The notes under the pieces: generated by a model
Seen by the model: only the letters and a program-made list of their open reading frames with translations
The model's database searches: none
Told to the model about the DNA's origin: nothing
Translations under genes and position numbers: made by a program
In this document: positions 8,187-16,561 of the stretch, in pieces
How positions within the stretch are numbered: position 1 is the stretch's first letter
Layout of the letters: each line of letters begins with the position of its first letter
Assembly: GCA_900315895.1 (NCBI GenBank)
Contig: ONAY01000006.1
Span: 1 to 64,000 of the forward strand
Direction: 5' to 3'
Length of the DNA: 64,000 bases
Origin: an uncultured Eubacteriales bacterium
GTDB taxonomy: Bacteria; Bacillota; Clostridia; Peptostreptococcales; Anaerovoracaceae

Positions 8187-10745
8187 TTGGAACAGTATAA
8201 TGTAACGGGCATGAGCTGCGCTGCCTGCAGCGCGCGTGTTGAGAAAGCAGTCAGGGCTGTGGACGGAGTCACGGACTGCGCCGTCAGTCTTTTGACCAAT
8301 TCCATGGGAGTTGAGGGAACTGCATCACAGAAGGATATCATCGATGCGGTGGTGAAAGCCGGATATGGAGCTTCTCCAAAGGATGCTTCCGGATCAAAAC
8401 AAGGGACGAGCTCCGCAGCTTCAGAGGACAGCCTTAAGGATACAGAGACTCCGAAGCTTGTAAGACGGCTGGTGATCTCGGTGGTGATCCTGCTTTTCCT
8501 CATGTACTTCAGCATGGGCAACATGATGTTTGGCTGGCCCATTCCGGAATTTCTTGAAAATCCTGTGGCCATGGCACTGTTCCAGATGGTGGTGGCTACA
8601 GTTATACTCATGATAAACGGCAAATTTTTCACTTCCGGCGTTAAGGCTCTTTTCCACGGGGGACCCAATATGGACACCCTGGTGGCGATGGGCTCCGGGG
8701 CATCCTTCGGATACTCGCTGGTGGTGCTCTTCCTTATGGCAGACGCCATGTGGAAGGGTGACACGGAGAGGCTTCATATGCTCCACATGGACCTGTACTT
8801 CGAGTCTGCAGCCATGATAGTGACTCTGATCACTGTGGGGAAGACTCTTGAATCCATGTCCAAGGGCAAGACCACCAACGCCCTCAAGAGCCTCATGAAG
8901 CTGGCTCCTAAGACAGCAACTCTTGTAACTGATGAAGGGGAGAAGGAAGTCCCAATCGATACCATAGAACGAGGAGATATAGTTGCCATCCGGCCGGGAG
9001 AGAGCATACCTGTGGACGGGATCATCATAGATGGAATGACCGCCGTCAATGAATCCGCATTGACAGGAGAGAGCATCCCGGTGGACAAGCAGGAGGGAGA
9101 TCAGGTATCCCAGGCAACGCTCAATCAGTCGGGATACATCAGAGTAAGGGTCAACCGTATCGGAGAGGATACGGACCTTGCAAAGATAATCAAGATGGTC
9201 TCCGATTCAGCCGCAACCAAGGCTCCCATAGCCAGGATCGCAGACAAGGTGGCAGGAGTTTTCGTACCTGCAGTCATAGGAATAGCTTTGGTGACTTTGG
9301 CAGTATGGATGATCCTTGGCAAAGATTTCAGCTTCGCCATTGCAAGAGCTATATCGGTCCTTGTCATCAGCTGCCCCTGCGCCATGGGACTTGCCACGCC
9401 GGTGGCGATCATGGTGGGAAGCGGAGTAGGTGCCAAGAATGGTGTTTTGTACAAGACGGCATCATCTCTTGAAAGTCTGGGAAGGACCGGAGTCATCGCC
9501 CTGGACAAGACAGGCACCATCACCAAGGGTGAACCGAGAGTCACGGATGTTATACCTTCCTACGGCACCAGCGAATACGAACTTCTGAAGATGGCAGCCA
9601 CAGTTGAGCAGGGAAGCGAACATCCCCTGGCCAAGGCTGTTATGGCAAAGGCCAGCGAAATAGACATAGAGCCCCTTAAGTATTCTCAGGCCCTGGCCGG
9701 AAACGGCATCGAGGGCATGACCAGGGACGGCAGGCTGCTCCTTGCAGGAAGCCTGGAATTCATGACCGGACGCACAGACATAGATAGGGCCATGCGCGAG
9801 AAGGCGGTGAACCTCTCTAATGAAGGCAAGACACCTCTGATCTTCGCAGAGGAAGGGGATCTCATGGGGATCATCTGCGTTGCAGACGGCATCAAGGAGG
9901 ATTCTCCCGAAGCCATCAGGCAGTTTAAGGGCCTGGGCCTCAAGGTGGTCATGCTCACAGGCGACAATGAGCGGACAGCCAATGCCATCGGTCGTGAGGC
10001 CGGGGTGGATCAGGTCATAAGCGGGGTGCTTCCCTGCGAGAAGGCCAGAGTCATCAAGGATCTCAAAAAATACGGCAAGGTGGCCATGGTGGGCGACGGC
10101 ATAAACGATGCTCCCGCCCTGACTGAAGCTGATACGGGCATAGCTGTGGGAGCAGGTACGGACGTGGCGGTGGATGCCGCAGACGTGGTCGTAATGAAGA
10201 GCAGACTGACAGACGTTGCCGCAGCCATCAGGCTGAGCAGGGCCACCATCAGGAACATACATCAGAACCTGTTCTGGGCATTCTTCTATAACGCTATATG
10301 CATACCCATGGCCATAGGACTGTTCGGCTTTGCAATGAAGCCGGTCTATGGTGCGCTGGCAATGAGCCTTTCAAGCTTCTTCGTATGCATGAACGCTCTT
10401 AGGCTCAACGGGGTCAAGCTCTACGATCCGTCCCGTGACCGTAAGATAAAAGCATCTAAAACTGTGGATCAGGAACAGGATACTGATGCAGAAGATAATA
10501 GATCAAAAACAGCTTTAAGCGAGGAGGAAAAACTAATGAAAAAGACTTTAACTGTTGAAGGAATGATGTGCCAGCACTGCGAGGCCAGAGTAAAGAAGGC
10601 TCTGGAAGCTCTGGATGGAGTTGAGACAGCTGTAGCGGATCACGACCTTGGGACCGCCGTTGTGGAACTCTCCAAGGACGTGCCGGATGATGTTCTCAAA
10701 AAAGCAGTAGAAGACCAGGACTATGCGGTGAAGGGCATAGCATAA
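8187..10745 (+). CDS. copA: Copper P1B-type ATPase fused to a CopZ-like domain
   Basis: An 852-residue Cu(I)-exporting ATPase. In order: an N-terminal heavy-metal domain with Cys11-Ala-Ala-Cys14, transmembrane helices, an actuator domain (LTGES), the CPC metal path near residues 396-398, the phosphorylated Asp in DKTGT near residue 440, GDGINDAPAL, two final helices, an acidic linker, and a second heavy-metal domain at residues 784-852 (MCQHC). Translation starts at TTG 8187, with GGGAGGGG directly upstream. The last domain has its own ribosome site and ATG at 10521-10538, so free CopZ may also be made. Terminator at 10772. Confidence 0.95.
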   Translation: MEQYNVTGMSCAACSARVEKAVRAVDGVTDCAVSLLTNSMGVEGTASQKDIIDAVVKAGYGASPKDASGSKQGTSSAASEDSLKDTETPKLVRRLVISVVILLFLMYFSMGNMMFGWPIPEFLENPVAMALFQMVVATVILMINGKFFTSGVKALFHGGPNMDTLVAMGSGASFGYSLVVLFLMADAMWKGDTERLHMLHMDLYFESAAMIVTLITVGKTLESMSKGKTTNALKSLMKLAPKTATLVTDEGEKEVPIDTIERGDIVAIRPGESIPVDGIIIDGMTAVNESALTGESIPVDKQEGDQVSQATLNQSGYIRVRVNRIGEDTDLAKIIKMVSDSAATKAPIARIADKVAGVFVPAVIGIALVTLAVWMILGKDFSFAIARAISVLVISCPCAMGLATPVAIMVGSGVGAKNGVLYKTASSLESLGRTGVIALDKTGTITKGEPRVTDVIPSYGTSEYELLKMAATVEQGSEHPLAKAVMAKASEIDIEPLKYSQALAGNGIEGMTRDGRLLLAGSLEFMTGRTDIDRAMREKAVNLSNEGKTPLIFAEEGDLMGIICVADGIKEDSPEAIRQFKGLGLKVVMLTGDNERTANAIGREAGVDQVISGVLPCEKARVIKDLKKYGKVAMVGDGINDAPALTEADTGIAVGAGTDVAVDAADVVVMKSRLTDVAAAIRLSRATIRNIHQNLFWAFFYNAICIPMAIGLFGFAMKPVYGALAMSLSSFFVCMNALRLNGVKLYDPSRDRKIKASKTVDQEQDTDAEDNRSKTALSEEEKLMKKTLTVEGMMCQHCEARVKKALEALDGVETAVADHDLGTAVVELSKDVPDDVLKKAVEDQDYAVKGIA
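10521..10538 (+). promoter_or_regulatory. Internal ribosome site and ATG for free CopZ
   Basis: Inside copA and in its reading frame, GAGGAGG (10521-10527) lies eight bases before an ATG (10536-10538). Translation from there to the copA stop gives 69 residues, the usual length of a stand-alone CopZ chaperone, starting MKKTLTVEGMMCQHC. This site looks like the kept start of an originally separate copZ gene. Confidence 0.6.
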
Positions 10746-10771
10746 GTCTTTTGCTTAGTGACAGACAAACC

Positions 10772-10796
10772 AAGGCAGACTTCGGTCTGCCTTTTT
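10772..10796 (+). terminator. Terminator of the copper operon (UUCG loop)
   Basis: A 9-bp perfect stem AAGGCAGAC / GTCTGCCTT (10772-10780, 10785-10793) with a C(UUCG)G tetraloop, followed by TTT. Confidence 0.9.
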
Positions 10797-10818
10797 GCGT
10801 ATCTTACTAGGGTCCTTC

Positions 10819-10847
10819 TTGAATTCCGTCCCGTAGGATGATATATT
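10819..10847 (+). promoter_or_regulatory. Promoter of the ferredoxin/dynamin operon
   Basis: TTGAAT (10819-10824) and TATATT (10842-10847) are 17 bases apart, 36 bases before the first start codon. It is the only promoter seen for the five genes at 10884-15204. Confidence 0.65.
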
Positions 10848-10883
10848 AAAACAAGTGTAATATGCGATAATGGAGGTCAAGAT

Positions 10884-11390
10884 ATGCAGCTCCTTGAAAG
10901 GGTGAAATACTGCAACGGATGCGCCGCCTGCGTTGTTCCGTGTAAACATAATGCCGTTAAGATGTATGCCAGGGATTCGGAGGAAGCAAGGGAGATCCTG
11001 GATAGATTCAGCGATACTCAGCCAAAGGAAGGCAAGAAGCCTGTGGCCATAGTACAGGAGGGAGCCTGCGACAGATGCAACGCCTGCGTGCTGTACTGTC
11101 CCATCTTCAATCCCGTGGAACTTCCGGTATTCGATGAATGGTACGAGTTCAGAGAAGAATTCGGCAACAGAGACATGCCTAAGATCTACAGAGAGACCAT
11201 GAGATCCGCCAGATCCGGCAGGCATACAGAGTTCGTGGGGACTCTCTGCGAGATCGCCGCCCTCAAGTCTCTTAACGGTGATAAGATCCCTGCAAATCTC
11301 ATACTCAAGCCCCTGGTCTGCACCAAGGAGAAGAGGGATCAGGAACCGGTCTGCAGGGAATGCGTTTTTTACGGCAAGGGGGACAGATGA
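10884..11390 (+). CDS. Two-cluster ferredoxin with a short FrhB-like tail
   Basis: A 168-residue iron-sulfur protein. It has two 4Fe-4S motifs: Cys10, 13, 16 and 20 (CNGCAACVVPC) and Cys62, 65, 68 and 72 (CDRCNACVLYC). The segment after them (FVGTLCEIAALKSL) resembles the start of the F420-hydrogenase beta-subunit (FrhB) domain, but the protein ends far short of it. Further Cys lie near the C-terminus (CTKEKR, CRECVFYG). The start follows GGAGG. It overlaps the dynamin gene by ATGA, so the two are coupled. It likely carries electrons to or senses redox state for its neighbours; the partner is unknown. Confidence 0.7.
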   Translation: MQLLERVKYCNGCAACVVPCKHNAVKMYARDSEEAREILDRFSDTQPKEGKKPVAIVQEGACDRCNACVLYCPIFNPVELPVFDEWYEFREEFGNRDMPKIYRETMRSARSGRHTEFVGTLCEIAALKSLNGDKIPANLILKPLVCTKEKRDQEPVCRECVFYGKGDR

Positions 11391-12736
11391 TCAGACCCAT
11401 ACTGGATGTGGCAAAAGAAATGCGTGAGATATTCGGCCACTATGAGCTCACCAAAAAGGAGCTGAAGCGCACCGAAGACCTCATCGATAAGATAGAGAAT
11501 CATAAGATCACCGTATCCGTCATCGGACAGTTCAAAAGAGGCAAGAGCATGCTGGTGAACTCCATCTTGGGAGACCGCATCCTTCCCATCGGCATCGTTC
11601 CGGTAACAGCTGTGGTGACTACCATAGAGTACGGTGAAAGGGCAGCGACTGTACGCTTCGATAACGGTATCATCAAACAGATCCCCTTCGAAGACATGTC
11701 CTCTTATATAGACGAACAGACAAATACTGACAATCATCTCAGCGTCAGGCAGGTGGCAGTCTACAGCCCTGCGGATTTTTTGAAGGATGGACTGACTCTT
11801 GTGGATACTCCGGGAGTGGGATCCGTTCATCAGAAGAATACTGACGAGGCCTACGCCTTCGTTAAGGAGTCTGACGCGGTCATTTTCATGCTTTCGGTGG
11901 ATTCTCCCATCAACCAGATCGAGGTGGATTTCCTCAAGAATGCATCGGAGTTCGCTTCCAAGTTCTATTTCGTAGTAAACAAGATAGATCAGATCGACTC
12001 ACAGGACCTTGAGGCTTATGTGAACTACTGCACGGGGCTCATCAAAAAACTCATGAATGCTGATGATATCCAGCTCTTTACCGTAAGCGCCAAGACCGGT
12101 GAAGGGGTGGAAGAGCTTAAGGATGCCATCAAGGCTGACTGCGAGACCAGGATGAGAGAGATCGTGGAGAAGTCTGCTGTGCTCAAGATGAAGGATATCG
12201 GGAAATCAGCCCTGTCCCAGATCATGCTGTACAGGACCACTCTTCAGATGACTCACAGGCAGTTCGACGATACTTTCTCTGAACTTGAGAAGACCTTCGA
12301 TGATCTGAGATCTGAAGCCCGGGACTATCTGGAGCATTTCAGATCCAACCCCAGAATGCTTGAAGCCGGCCTGAATGACATCCGGAACAAACTGTCAGAT
12401 GAGGTATCCAGGCTATTCAGGATAGATTACTACTATGACATATCAGCTGTTGACCTGTACCGGGGCGGCAAGGTGGACGATGAGGGCAAAAGAGACCTGT
12501 CAGAAGAGTTCATGAATGCCCTGGAGGGGATCTTCGATGAACTGGAGACCACCGTAAGGACAGTCTTCATGTACAAGGAAGAGAACACGTATACGGTCAC
12601 CCAGAGGATATATGACGTAAACAAGCTCACCAGAAGACTTGTAAGGCTCAAGACAGAGCTGGACAGGACTCCTGAGGAGCAGGCCAGGATCGATAGGGAA
12701 CGTAAACCTGAATTTACGAAAGTTAACTGTGAGTGA
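11387..12736 (+). CDS. Dynamin-family GTPase
   Basis: A 449-residue GTPase with a dynamin-type G domain: P-loop GQFKRGKS (from residue 47), switch threonines in IVPVTAVVTTI, DTPGVGS (from residue 140) and NKID (from residue 198). The ~190-residue C-terminal part is helical and charged (DDTFSELEKTFDDLRSEA). Bacterial dynamin-like proteins bind and reshape membranes. This one is shorter than most and has no obvious transmembrane paddle. It overlaps the ferredoxin gene upstream and the acyltransferase gene downstream, which suggests joint action on membrane lipids. That role is an inference. Confidence 0.85.
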   Translation: MIRPILDVAKEMREIFGHYELTKKELKRTEDLIDKIENHKITVSVIGQFKRGKSMLVNSILGDRILPIGIVPVTAVVTTIEYGERAATVRFDNGIIKQIPFEDMSSYIDEQTNTDNHLSVRQVAVYSPADFLKDGLTLVDTPGVGSVHQKNTDEAYAFVKESDAVIFMLSVDSPINQIEVDFLKNASEFASKFYFVVNKIDQIDSQDLEAYVNYCTGLIKKLMNADDIQLFTVSAKTGEGVEELKDAIKADCETRMREIVEKSAVLKMKDIGKSALSQIMLYRTTLQMTHRQFDDTFSELEKTFDDLRSEARDYLEHFRSNPRMLEAGLNDIRNKLSDEVSRLFRIDYYYDISAVDLYRGGKVDDEGKRDLSEEFMNALEGIFDELETTVRTVFMYKEENTYTVTQRIYDVNKLTRRLVRLKTELDRTPEEQARIDRERKPEFTKVNCE

Positions 12737-13931
12737 CAAAAAGAAATACCAACCGGCCAACAGATTCCTCTATTGGCTGCTGATCGGAGTCATCGTAAGA
12801 CTCTTTCTCAAACTGAAGCTCAGGACTGTGTTTGACAGGACCGGACTGGAAGACCTCATCAAAAATGGAGGTCCTGCTTTGGTGCTGTCCACCCATAATT
12901 CAAATCTGGACTTCCTCTTCGCTGGGGTGGAACTGAGGCCCAATGTGGTGACCTTCGTGGGAAGCCACCATTTCACCACCAACAAAATCACCAGATTCTT
13001 TATCAAGATAAGCCATGCCATCACTAAGAAGATGTTTTGCGCCGACGTCAGCACCATAATTTCCATCATGAGAGCCAGGGACGCGGGACAGATCATCGTC
13101 CTCTATCCTGAGGGCAGGCTGACATGCTCGGGCCTTTCTGTGAAGGTCACAGAAGGAACGGTGGAGCTTGTGAAGAAGCTTGGGATAGACGTCTATTGGC
13201 TCACCCAGGACGGCGCCTATAAGTCCGTTCCCAAGTGGGCGGGACTGAAGTTCAGACCTGGCAAGGTGGTGGTCCATGGCGGGAAGCTATTCGCAAAAGA
13301 AGACCTCAAGACCATGTCCAAGGAGCAGATCTCAAAGGCGATCTCAGAGGCCCTTTACCACGATGAGGACAAAGTCCTCACCGACGTGGAATACAGGTGC
13401 AAAACACCTGCTGAGGGCCTTCAGGGCATCCTCTATAAGTGTCCCGTATGCGGAGAGACCTTCAAAATGAGTTCCTCCGGGGACATCCTTAAGTGTGAGG
13501 CCTGCGGAGCGGAATGGAGACTGGACAACAAGTATGTGCTTCACGGTCCGGTGTTCGACCACATTAATGCATGGTATCAGTGGGAGCAGGACAATATAGA
13601 CACCTCAGTTCCCATCGACAGCGAAGTCACCGTGGCAACTCCGGGAGAGGATGGTCTTCTGGTGAAGGATGCAGGGAAGGGACACTTCCATGTGGACCGG
13701 GATAACATCGTATTCAAGGGAGAGGTCTTCGGAAAGCCCCTGGAGTTCACTGAGAGCACCAAGGTCATCACGGCTTTTCCTGCCAGTGTCAGGGATCATG
13801 TGTCCCTCTATTCAGGAAGAGTACTTTACTACTTCATGCCTGAGCCGGATCGGACAGCTGCTGTATACTGGGTCCAATACCTGGACAAGGTAGTTGAAGA
13901 AAGAGAAAAAACTGTTTCCGCCGGTGAGTGA
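12729..13931 (+). CDS. PlsC-like acyltransferase with C-terminal zinc ribbon
   Basis: A 400-residue protein. An N-terminal hydrophobic stretch is followed by the 1-acylglycerol-3-phosphate acyltransferase fold, with catalytic His56-X4-Asp61 (HNSNLD) and the substrate motif YPEGR. PlsC proteins acylate lysophosphatidic acid at the membrane. After ~220 residues a zinc ribbon appears (Cys238/Cys241 and Cys256/Cys259), then ~130 residues of unrecognised sequence. Normal PlsC is ~200-250 residues, so the C-terminal half is an extra module. The GTG start overlaps the dynamin gene by 8 bases. The substrate may differ from classic PlsC. Confidence 0.8.
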   Translation: MSDKKKYQPANRFLYWLLIGVIVRLFLKLKLRTVFDRTGLEDLIKNGGPALVLSTHNSNLDFLFAGVELRPNVVTFVGSHHFTTNKITRFFIKISHAITKKMFCADVSTIISIMRARDAGQIIVLYPEGRLTCSGLSVKVTEGTVELVKKLGIDVYWLTQDGAYKSVPKWAGLKFRPGKVVVHGGKLFAKEDLKTMSKEQISKAISEALYHDEDKVLTDVEYRCKTPAEGLQGILYKCPVCGETFKMSSSGDILKCEACGAEWRLDNKYVLHGPVFDHINAWYQWEQDNIDTSVPIDSEVTVATPGEDGLLVKDAGKGHFHVDRDNIVFKGEVFGKPLEFTESTKVITAFPASVRDHVSLYSGRVLYYFMPEPDRTAAVYWVQYLDKVVEEREKTVSAGE

Positions 13932-13969
13932 GTCGGAGGGGCACAAACGACAAATAAAAGGGAAGAAGA

Positions 13970-14548
13970 ATGAGAGCCGGTATATCAAGAGAAAAAATAG
14001 AAGAACTGGTAGTCCTTTACAGAGAGAAACTCATTTACTTTATCTACAGGTATGTGAAGGATCTGGATACCGCTGAAGATCTGGCGGAGGACGTTTTTGT
14101 GGAGATACTGTTGGATCCTGACAGATTCAAGCAGCAGTCATCCGTGAAGACCTATCTTTTTGCCATTGGAAGGAACAAGGCTGTGGATTTCATCAGAAAG
14201 AACAGCAAGCTGACCCTTCTCAACGGGGCGGGAGATATCACTGCGGAGGACGAGCTGGAGCTCCTCATGAGAAAGAGGCAGGACGATATCCTGACTCTCA
14301 GTTCTGTGGAGGGAGATCCTGAAGCGGAGCTTCTCAAAAAAGAAAATGCTCAGGAAGTCCTGGATGCACTGCAGAACCTGAGACCCGAATACGGAGAAGC
14401 CCTTAAACTCAGATATTTTGAGGGACTGTCCTACGATGAGATCGGCCAGATAATGGACAAGGATCGCAAGCAGGTGGAGAACCTGATATACAGGGGCAAG
14501 AATAATTTGAGAGTGCTGCTTGAAAACATGGGCAGCGAGGTATATTGA
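13970..14548 (+). CDS. ECF-type RNA polymerase sigma factor
   Basis: A 192-residue sigma-70 family protein with only regions 2 and 4. Region 2 spans ~14-85 (YVKDLDTAEDLAEDVFVEIL) and region 4 spans ~125-185 (LRPEYGEALKLRYFEGLSYDEIGQIM), joined by an acidic linker. ECF factors turn on small regulons after an envelope or stress signal and are held by an anti-sigma factor. The next gene, overlapping by a few bases, encodes a single-pass membrane protein that fits that role. It lies 38 bases after the acyltransferase gene with no terminator between, so it is probably in the same operon. Confidence 0.9.
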   Translation: MRAGISREKIEELVVLYREKLIYFIYRYVKDLDTAEDLAEDVFVEILLDPDRFKQQSSVKTYLFAIGRNKAVDFIRKNSKLTLLNGAGDITAEDELELLMRKRQDDILTLSSVEGDPEAELLKKENAQEVLDALQNLRPEYGEALKLRYFEGLSYDEIGQIMDKDRKQVENLIYRGKNNLRVLLENMGSEVY

Positions 14549-14568
14549 GTGAAGAAAAGGGGAAAGAG

Positions 14569-15204
14569 ATGAAGACAGACAAAGAATTCGTAGATTCTGT
14601 TTACGAAAAGTATGAAAAGACAAAGACCCAGGAGAGAAAGAGAAGGTCGGCCAAGAAGAGAGGACTGAGATATGTTCTTCCCATAGCAGCTTGCCTCGTT
14701 CTTTTCGTTGGCATACTGGGAGTGACCAAACTCAATGATCAACAGGGTTCGGATATGGAAAAATCTTATGGCAGTGATCAGACTCAGGAGATAGTTAATA
14801 TAGATGATAAGTCTGCTGAAGCCGAAGCGAACGAACCGGAGAATAATGAGCAGCCCACGGAGACTGATCAGACCACAGAGCCCGAGAATGAGCCTTTCAT
14901 CACTGACCAGGGGTTGGTCAATGAGGTGACAGCCAAGGAGAGCAGCATACTGGGAATAGAGCTGACCAAGTCATCCGGAAGCACCATCGACAGCCGTTTC
15001 TTTACGGATAAGGCCGACATATCCAATCTGGTATCCTGGCTCGGTCAGAATGCGGGAACGGCCATGAGTGAGGCTACGTTCTATTCTAACTATGATTCGG
15101 CTTCTATGCCTGAAACATATTTCGTGATGTCCGTCCAGGTCACAACAGACCCGGCAGATGCCATAGATGTCTATGTGGTAACGGATACAGCTCCGGGATT
15201 CTAG
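14569..15204 (+). CDS. Single-pass membrane protein, likely anti-sigma factor
   Basis: A 211-residue protein. A short charged cytoplasmic N-terminus (~40 residues, Lys/Arg-rich) is followed by one transmembrane helix (VLPIAACLVLFVGILGV), a Glu/Asn/Thr/Gln-rich linker and a ~100-residue outside domain. The ATG at 14569 follows AAGGGG; an upstream TTG at 14545 that overlaps the sigma stop is the alternative. Position directly after an ECF sigma gene and topology suggest anti-sigma activity. The cytoplasmic part is short and lacks a zinc-binding HxxxCxxC motif, so any binding mode would be atypical. No family was recognised for the outer domain. Confidence 0.6.
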   Translation: MKTDKEFVDSVYEKYEKTKTQERKRRSAKKRGLRYVLPIAACLVLFVGILGVTKLNDQQGSDMEKSYGSDQTQEIVNIDDKSAEAEANEPENNEQPTETDQTTEPENEPFITDQGLVNEVTAKESSILGIELTKSSGSTIDSRFFTDKADISNLVSWLGQNAGTAMSEATFYSNYDSASMPETYFVMSVQVTTDPADAIDVYVVTDTAPGF

Positions 15205-15283
15205 AATAGGGCATTGATCTATGCTTGAGACTTCCGCCCAAAGGGACGGAAGATCATATAATTAAATACAGGAAGGTGAAATA

Positions 15284-16120
15284 ATGAATAACAGATCAAA
15301 TGTTAAGAAATTGATCGGAGTGATCAGCGGTAAGGGCGGAGTAGGCAAATCATCTGTCACATCCATGCTGGCTTCAGCTACAATGAAAAAGGGCTACAAA
15401 GTAGCAGTGATGGACGCGGACCTTACAGGACCCTCAATTCCTCAGTCCTTCGGTATTACCGAGAAGGCTTTCGGAACGGAAGAGGAGATATGGCCCGTAG
15501 TTTCCAAGGGCGGCATCAAGATCATGAGTGTAAACTCGCTTCTTGAGAACGAGACAGACCCCGTGGTTTGGAGAGGACCTCTGCTTTCCGGCGTCATCGA
15601 TCAGTTCTGGAACAACGTTATCTGGGAAGACATAGACGTAATGTATGTGGACATGCCGCCGGGAACAGGTGACGTAGCCCTCACAGTATTCCAGAGCCTG
15701 CCTTTGGACGGGATCATCATCGTCACAAGCCCCCAGCAGCTGGTATCAATGATCGTGCAGAAGGCTGTCAAGATGGCTCAGATGATGAACATCCCCATCA
15801 TTGGCATCGTGGAAAATATGGGCACATTCATCTGCCCGGACTGTGGTGCAAAACATCACATTTTCGGAGGCTCCAAGGTAAAGGACATCGCTTTAGAATA
15901 TGGTATCACAGAAGTTTGCGAACTTCCCATGGATATGGCAGTAGCAAGGGCGATGGATGAAGGAAAGATCGAAGATATCGACAGACCCGAACTGGATTCA
16001 ATGGTCCAGGCTTGCCTCGATGCTGAGAACCCCGGTAAGCATGACGGATTCGTGACTTCCGCCAACTGTGACCACGATTGCAGTTCCTGCGGAGTTGACG
16101 GCTGCGGAGACAGACAGTAA
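15284..16120 (+). CDS. mrp: Mrp/NBP35-type ATPase, iron-sulfur cluster carrier
   Basis: A 278-residue P-loop ATPase. It has the deviant Walker A motif GKGGVGKSS (about residues 16-24), MDADLTGPSIP, and the Mrp signature MPPGTGDVALT, followed by ENMGTFICPDCG with the CxxC that bridges the cluster at the dimer interface. It ends in a Cys-rich tail (CDHDCSSCGVDGCGD), which could bind another metal or cluster. Mrp proteins hand 4Fe-4S clusters to target enzymes. The ATG follows AGGAAGGTG; dut follows after 2 bases. Confidence 0.9.
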   Translation: MNNRSNVKKLIGVISGKGGVGKSSVTSMLASATMKKGYKVAVMDADLTGPSIPQSFGITEKAFGTEEEIWPVVSKGGIKIMSVNSLLENETDPVVWRGPLLSGVIDQFWNNVIWEDIDVMYVDMPPGTGDVALTVFQSLPLDGIIIVTSPQQLVSMIVQKAVKMAQMMNIPIIGIVENMGTFICPDCGAKHHIFGGSKVKDIALEYGITEVCELPMDMAVARAMDEGKIEDIDRPELDSMVQACLDAENPGKHDGFVTSANCDHDCSSCGVDGCGDRQ

Positions 16121-16122
16121 AA

Positions 16123-16560
16123 ATGGATAAGATTCTCATCAAAGTAAGTTCAAAAAACGGGAACCTTCCCGTATATCAAACCGAAGGTTCTGCAGGAGCC
16201 GATCTCAAGGCCTGCCTGGATGAGCCCATAACACTCATGCCTGGAGAGAGGAGACTGATCCCCACAGGTATGAGGATCGAATTACCGGAAGGCGTAGAGG
16301 CTCAGATCAGGGCCCGGTCAGGGCTTTCCATCAAGCACGGCATCACCATGATCAACGGCGTTGGCACCGTTGACTCGGATTACAGAGGGGAGTGGAATGT
16401 CCCCATGGTCAATCTGGGAAGCGAACCATATACCATACATGACGGAGACCGCATAGCCCAGGCTGTATTTGCCAGATACGAGAGGGCTGAGTTTACCTTG
16501 GTGGAAACTGTCAATGAAACAGAAAGAGGCGGAGGCGGTTTCGGCTCCACCGGAAAGTAA
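16123..16560 (+). CDS. dut: Deoxyuridine 5'-triphosphate nucleotidohydrolase (dUTPase)
   Basis: A 145-residue trimeric-type dUTPase that cleaves dUTP to dUMP, keeping uracil out of DNA and feeding dTMP synthesis. All five family motifs are present: AGADLKA, ARSGLSIKHG, INGVGTVDSDYRGEW, DRIAQAVF and the C-terminal GGGGFGSTGK arm. The start is only 2 bases after the mrp stop, and the dGTPase gene starts one base after its own stop, joining two enzymes of dNTP hygiene in one operon. Confidence 0.95.
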   Translation: MDKILIKVSSKNGNLPVYQTEGSAGADLKACLDEPITLMPGERRLIPTGMRIELPEGVEAQIRARSGLSIKHGITMINGVGTVDSDYRGEWNVPMVNLGSEPYTIHDGDRIAQAVFARYERAEFTLVETVNETERGGGGFGSTGK

Positions 16561-16561
16561 T

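Noticed and set aside
9462..10262. 266-codon open frame opposite copA
   Set aside because: Same reasoning: mirror of conserved ATPase motifs on the other strand, no start signals.
15231..15252. CTTCCGCCC...GGGACGGAAG hairpin between the anti-sigma-like gene and mrp
   Set aside because: The stem has a bulge and no T-run follows, so I do not call it a terminator; it may be a weak or processed structure.
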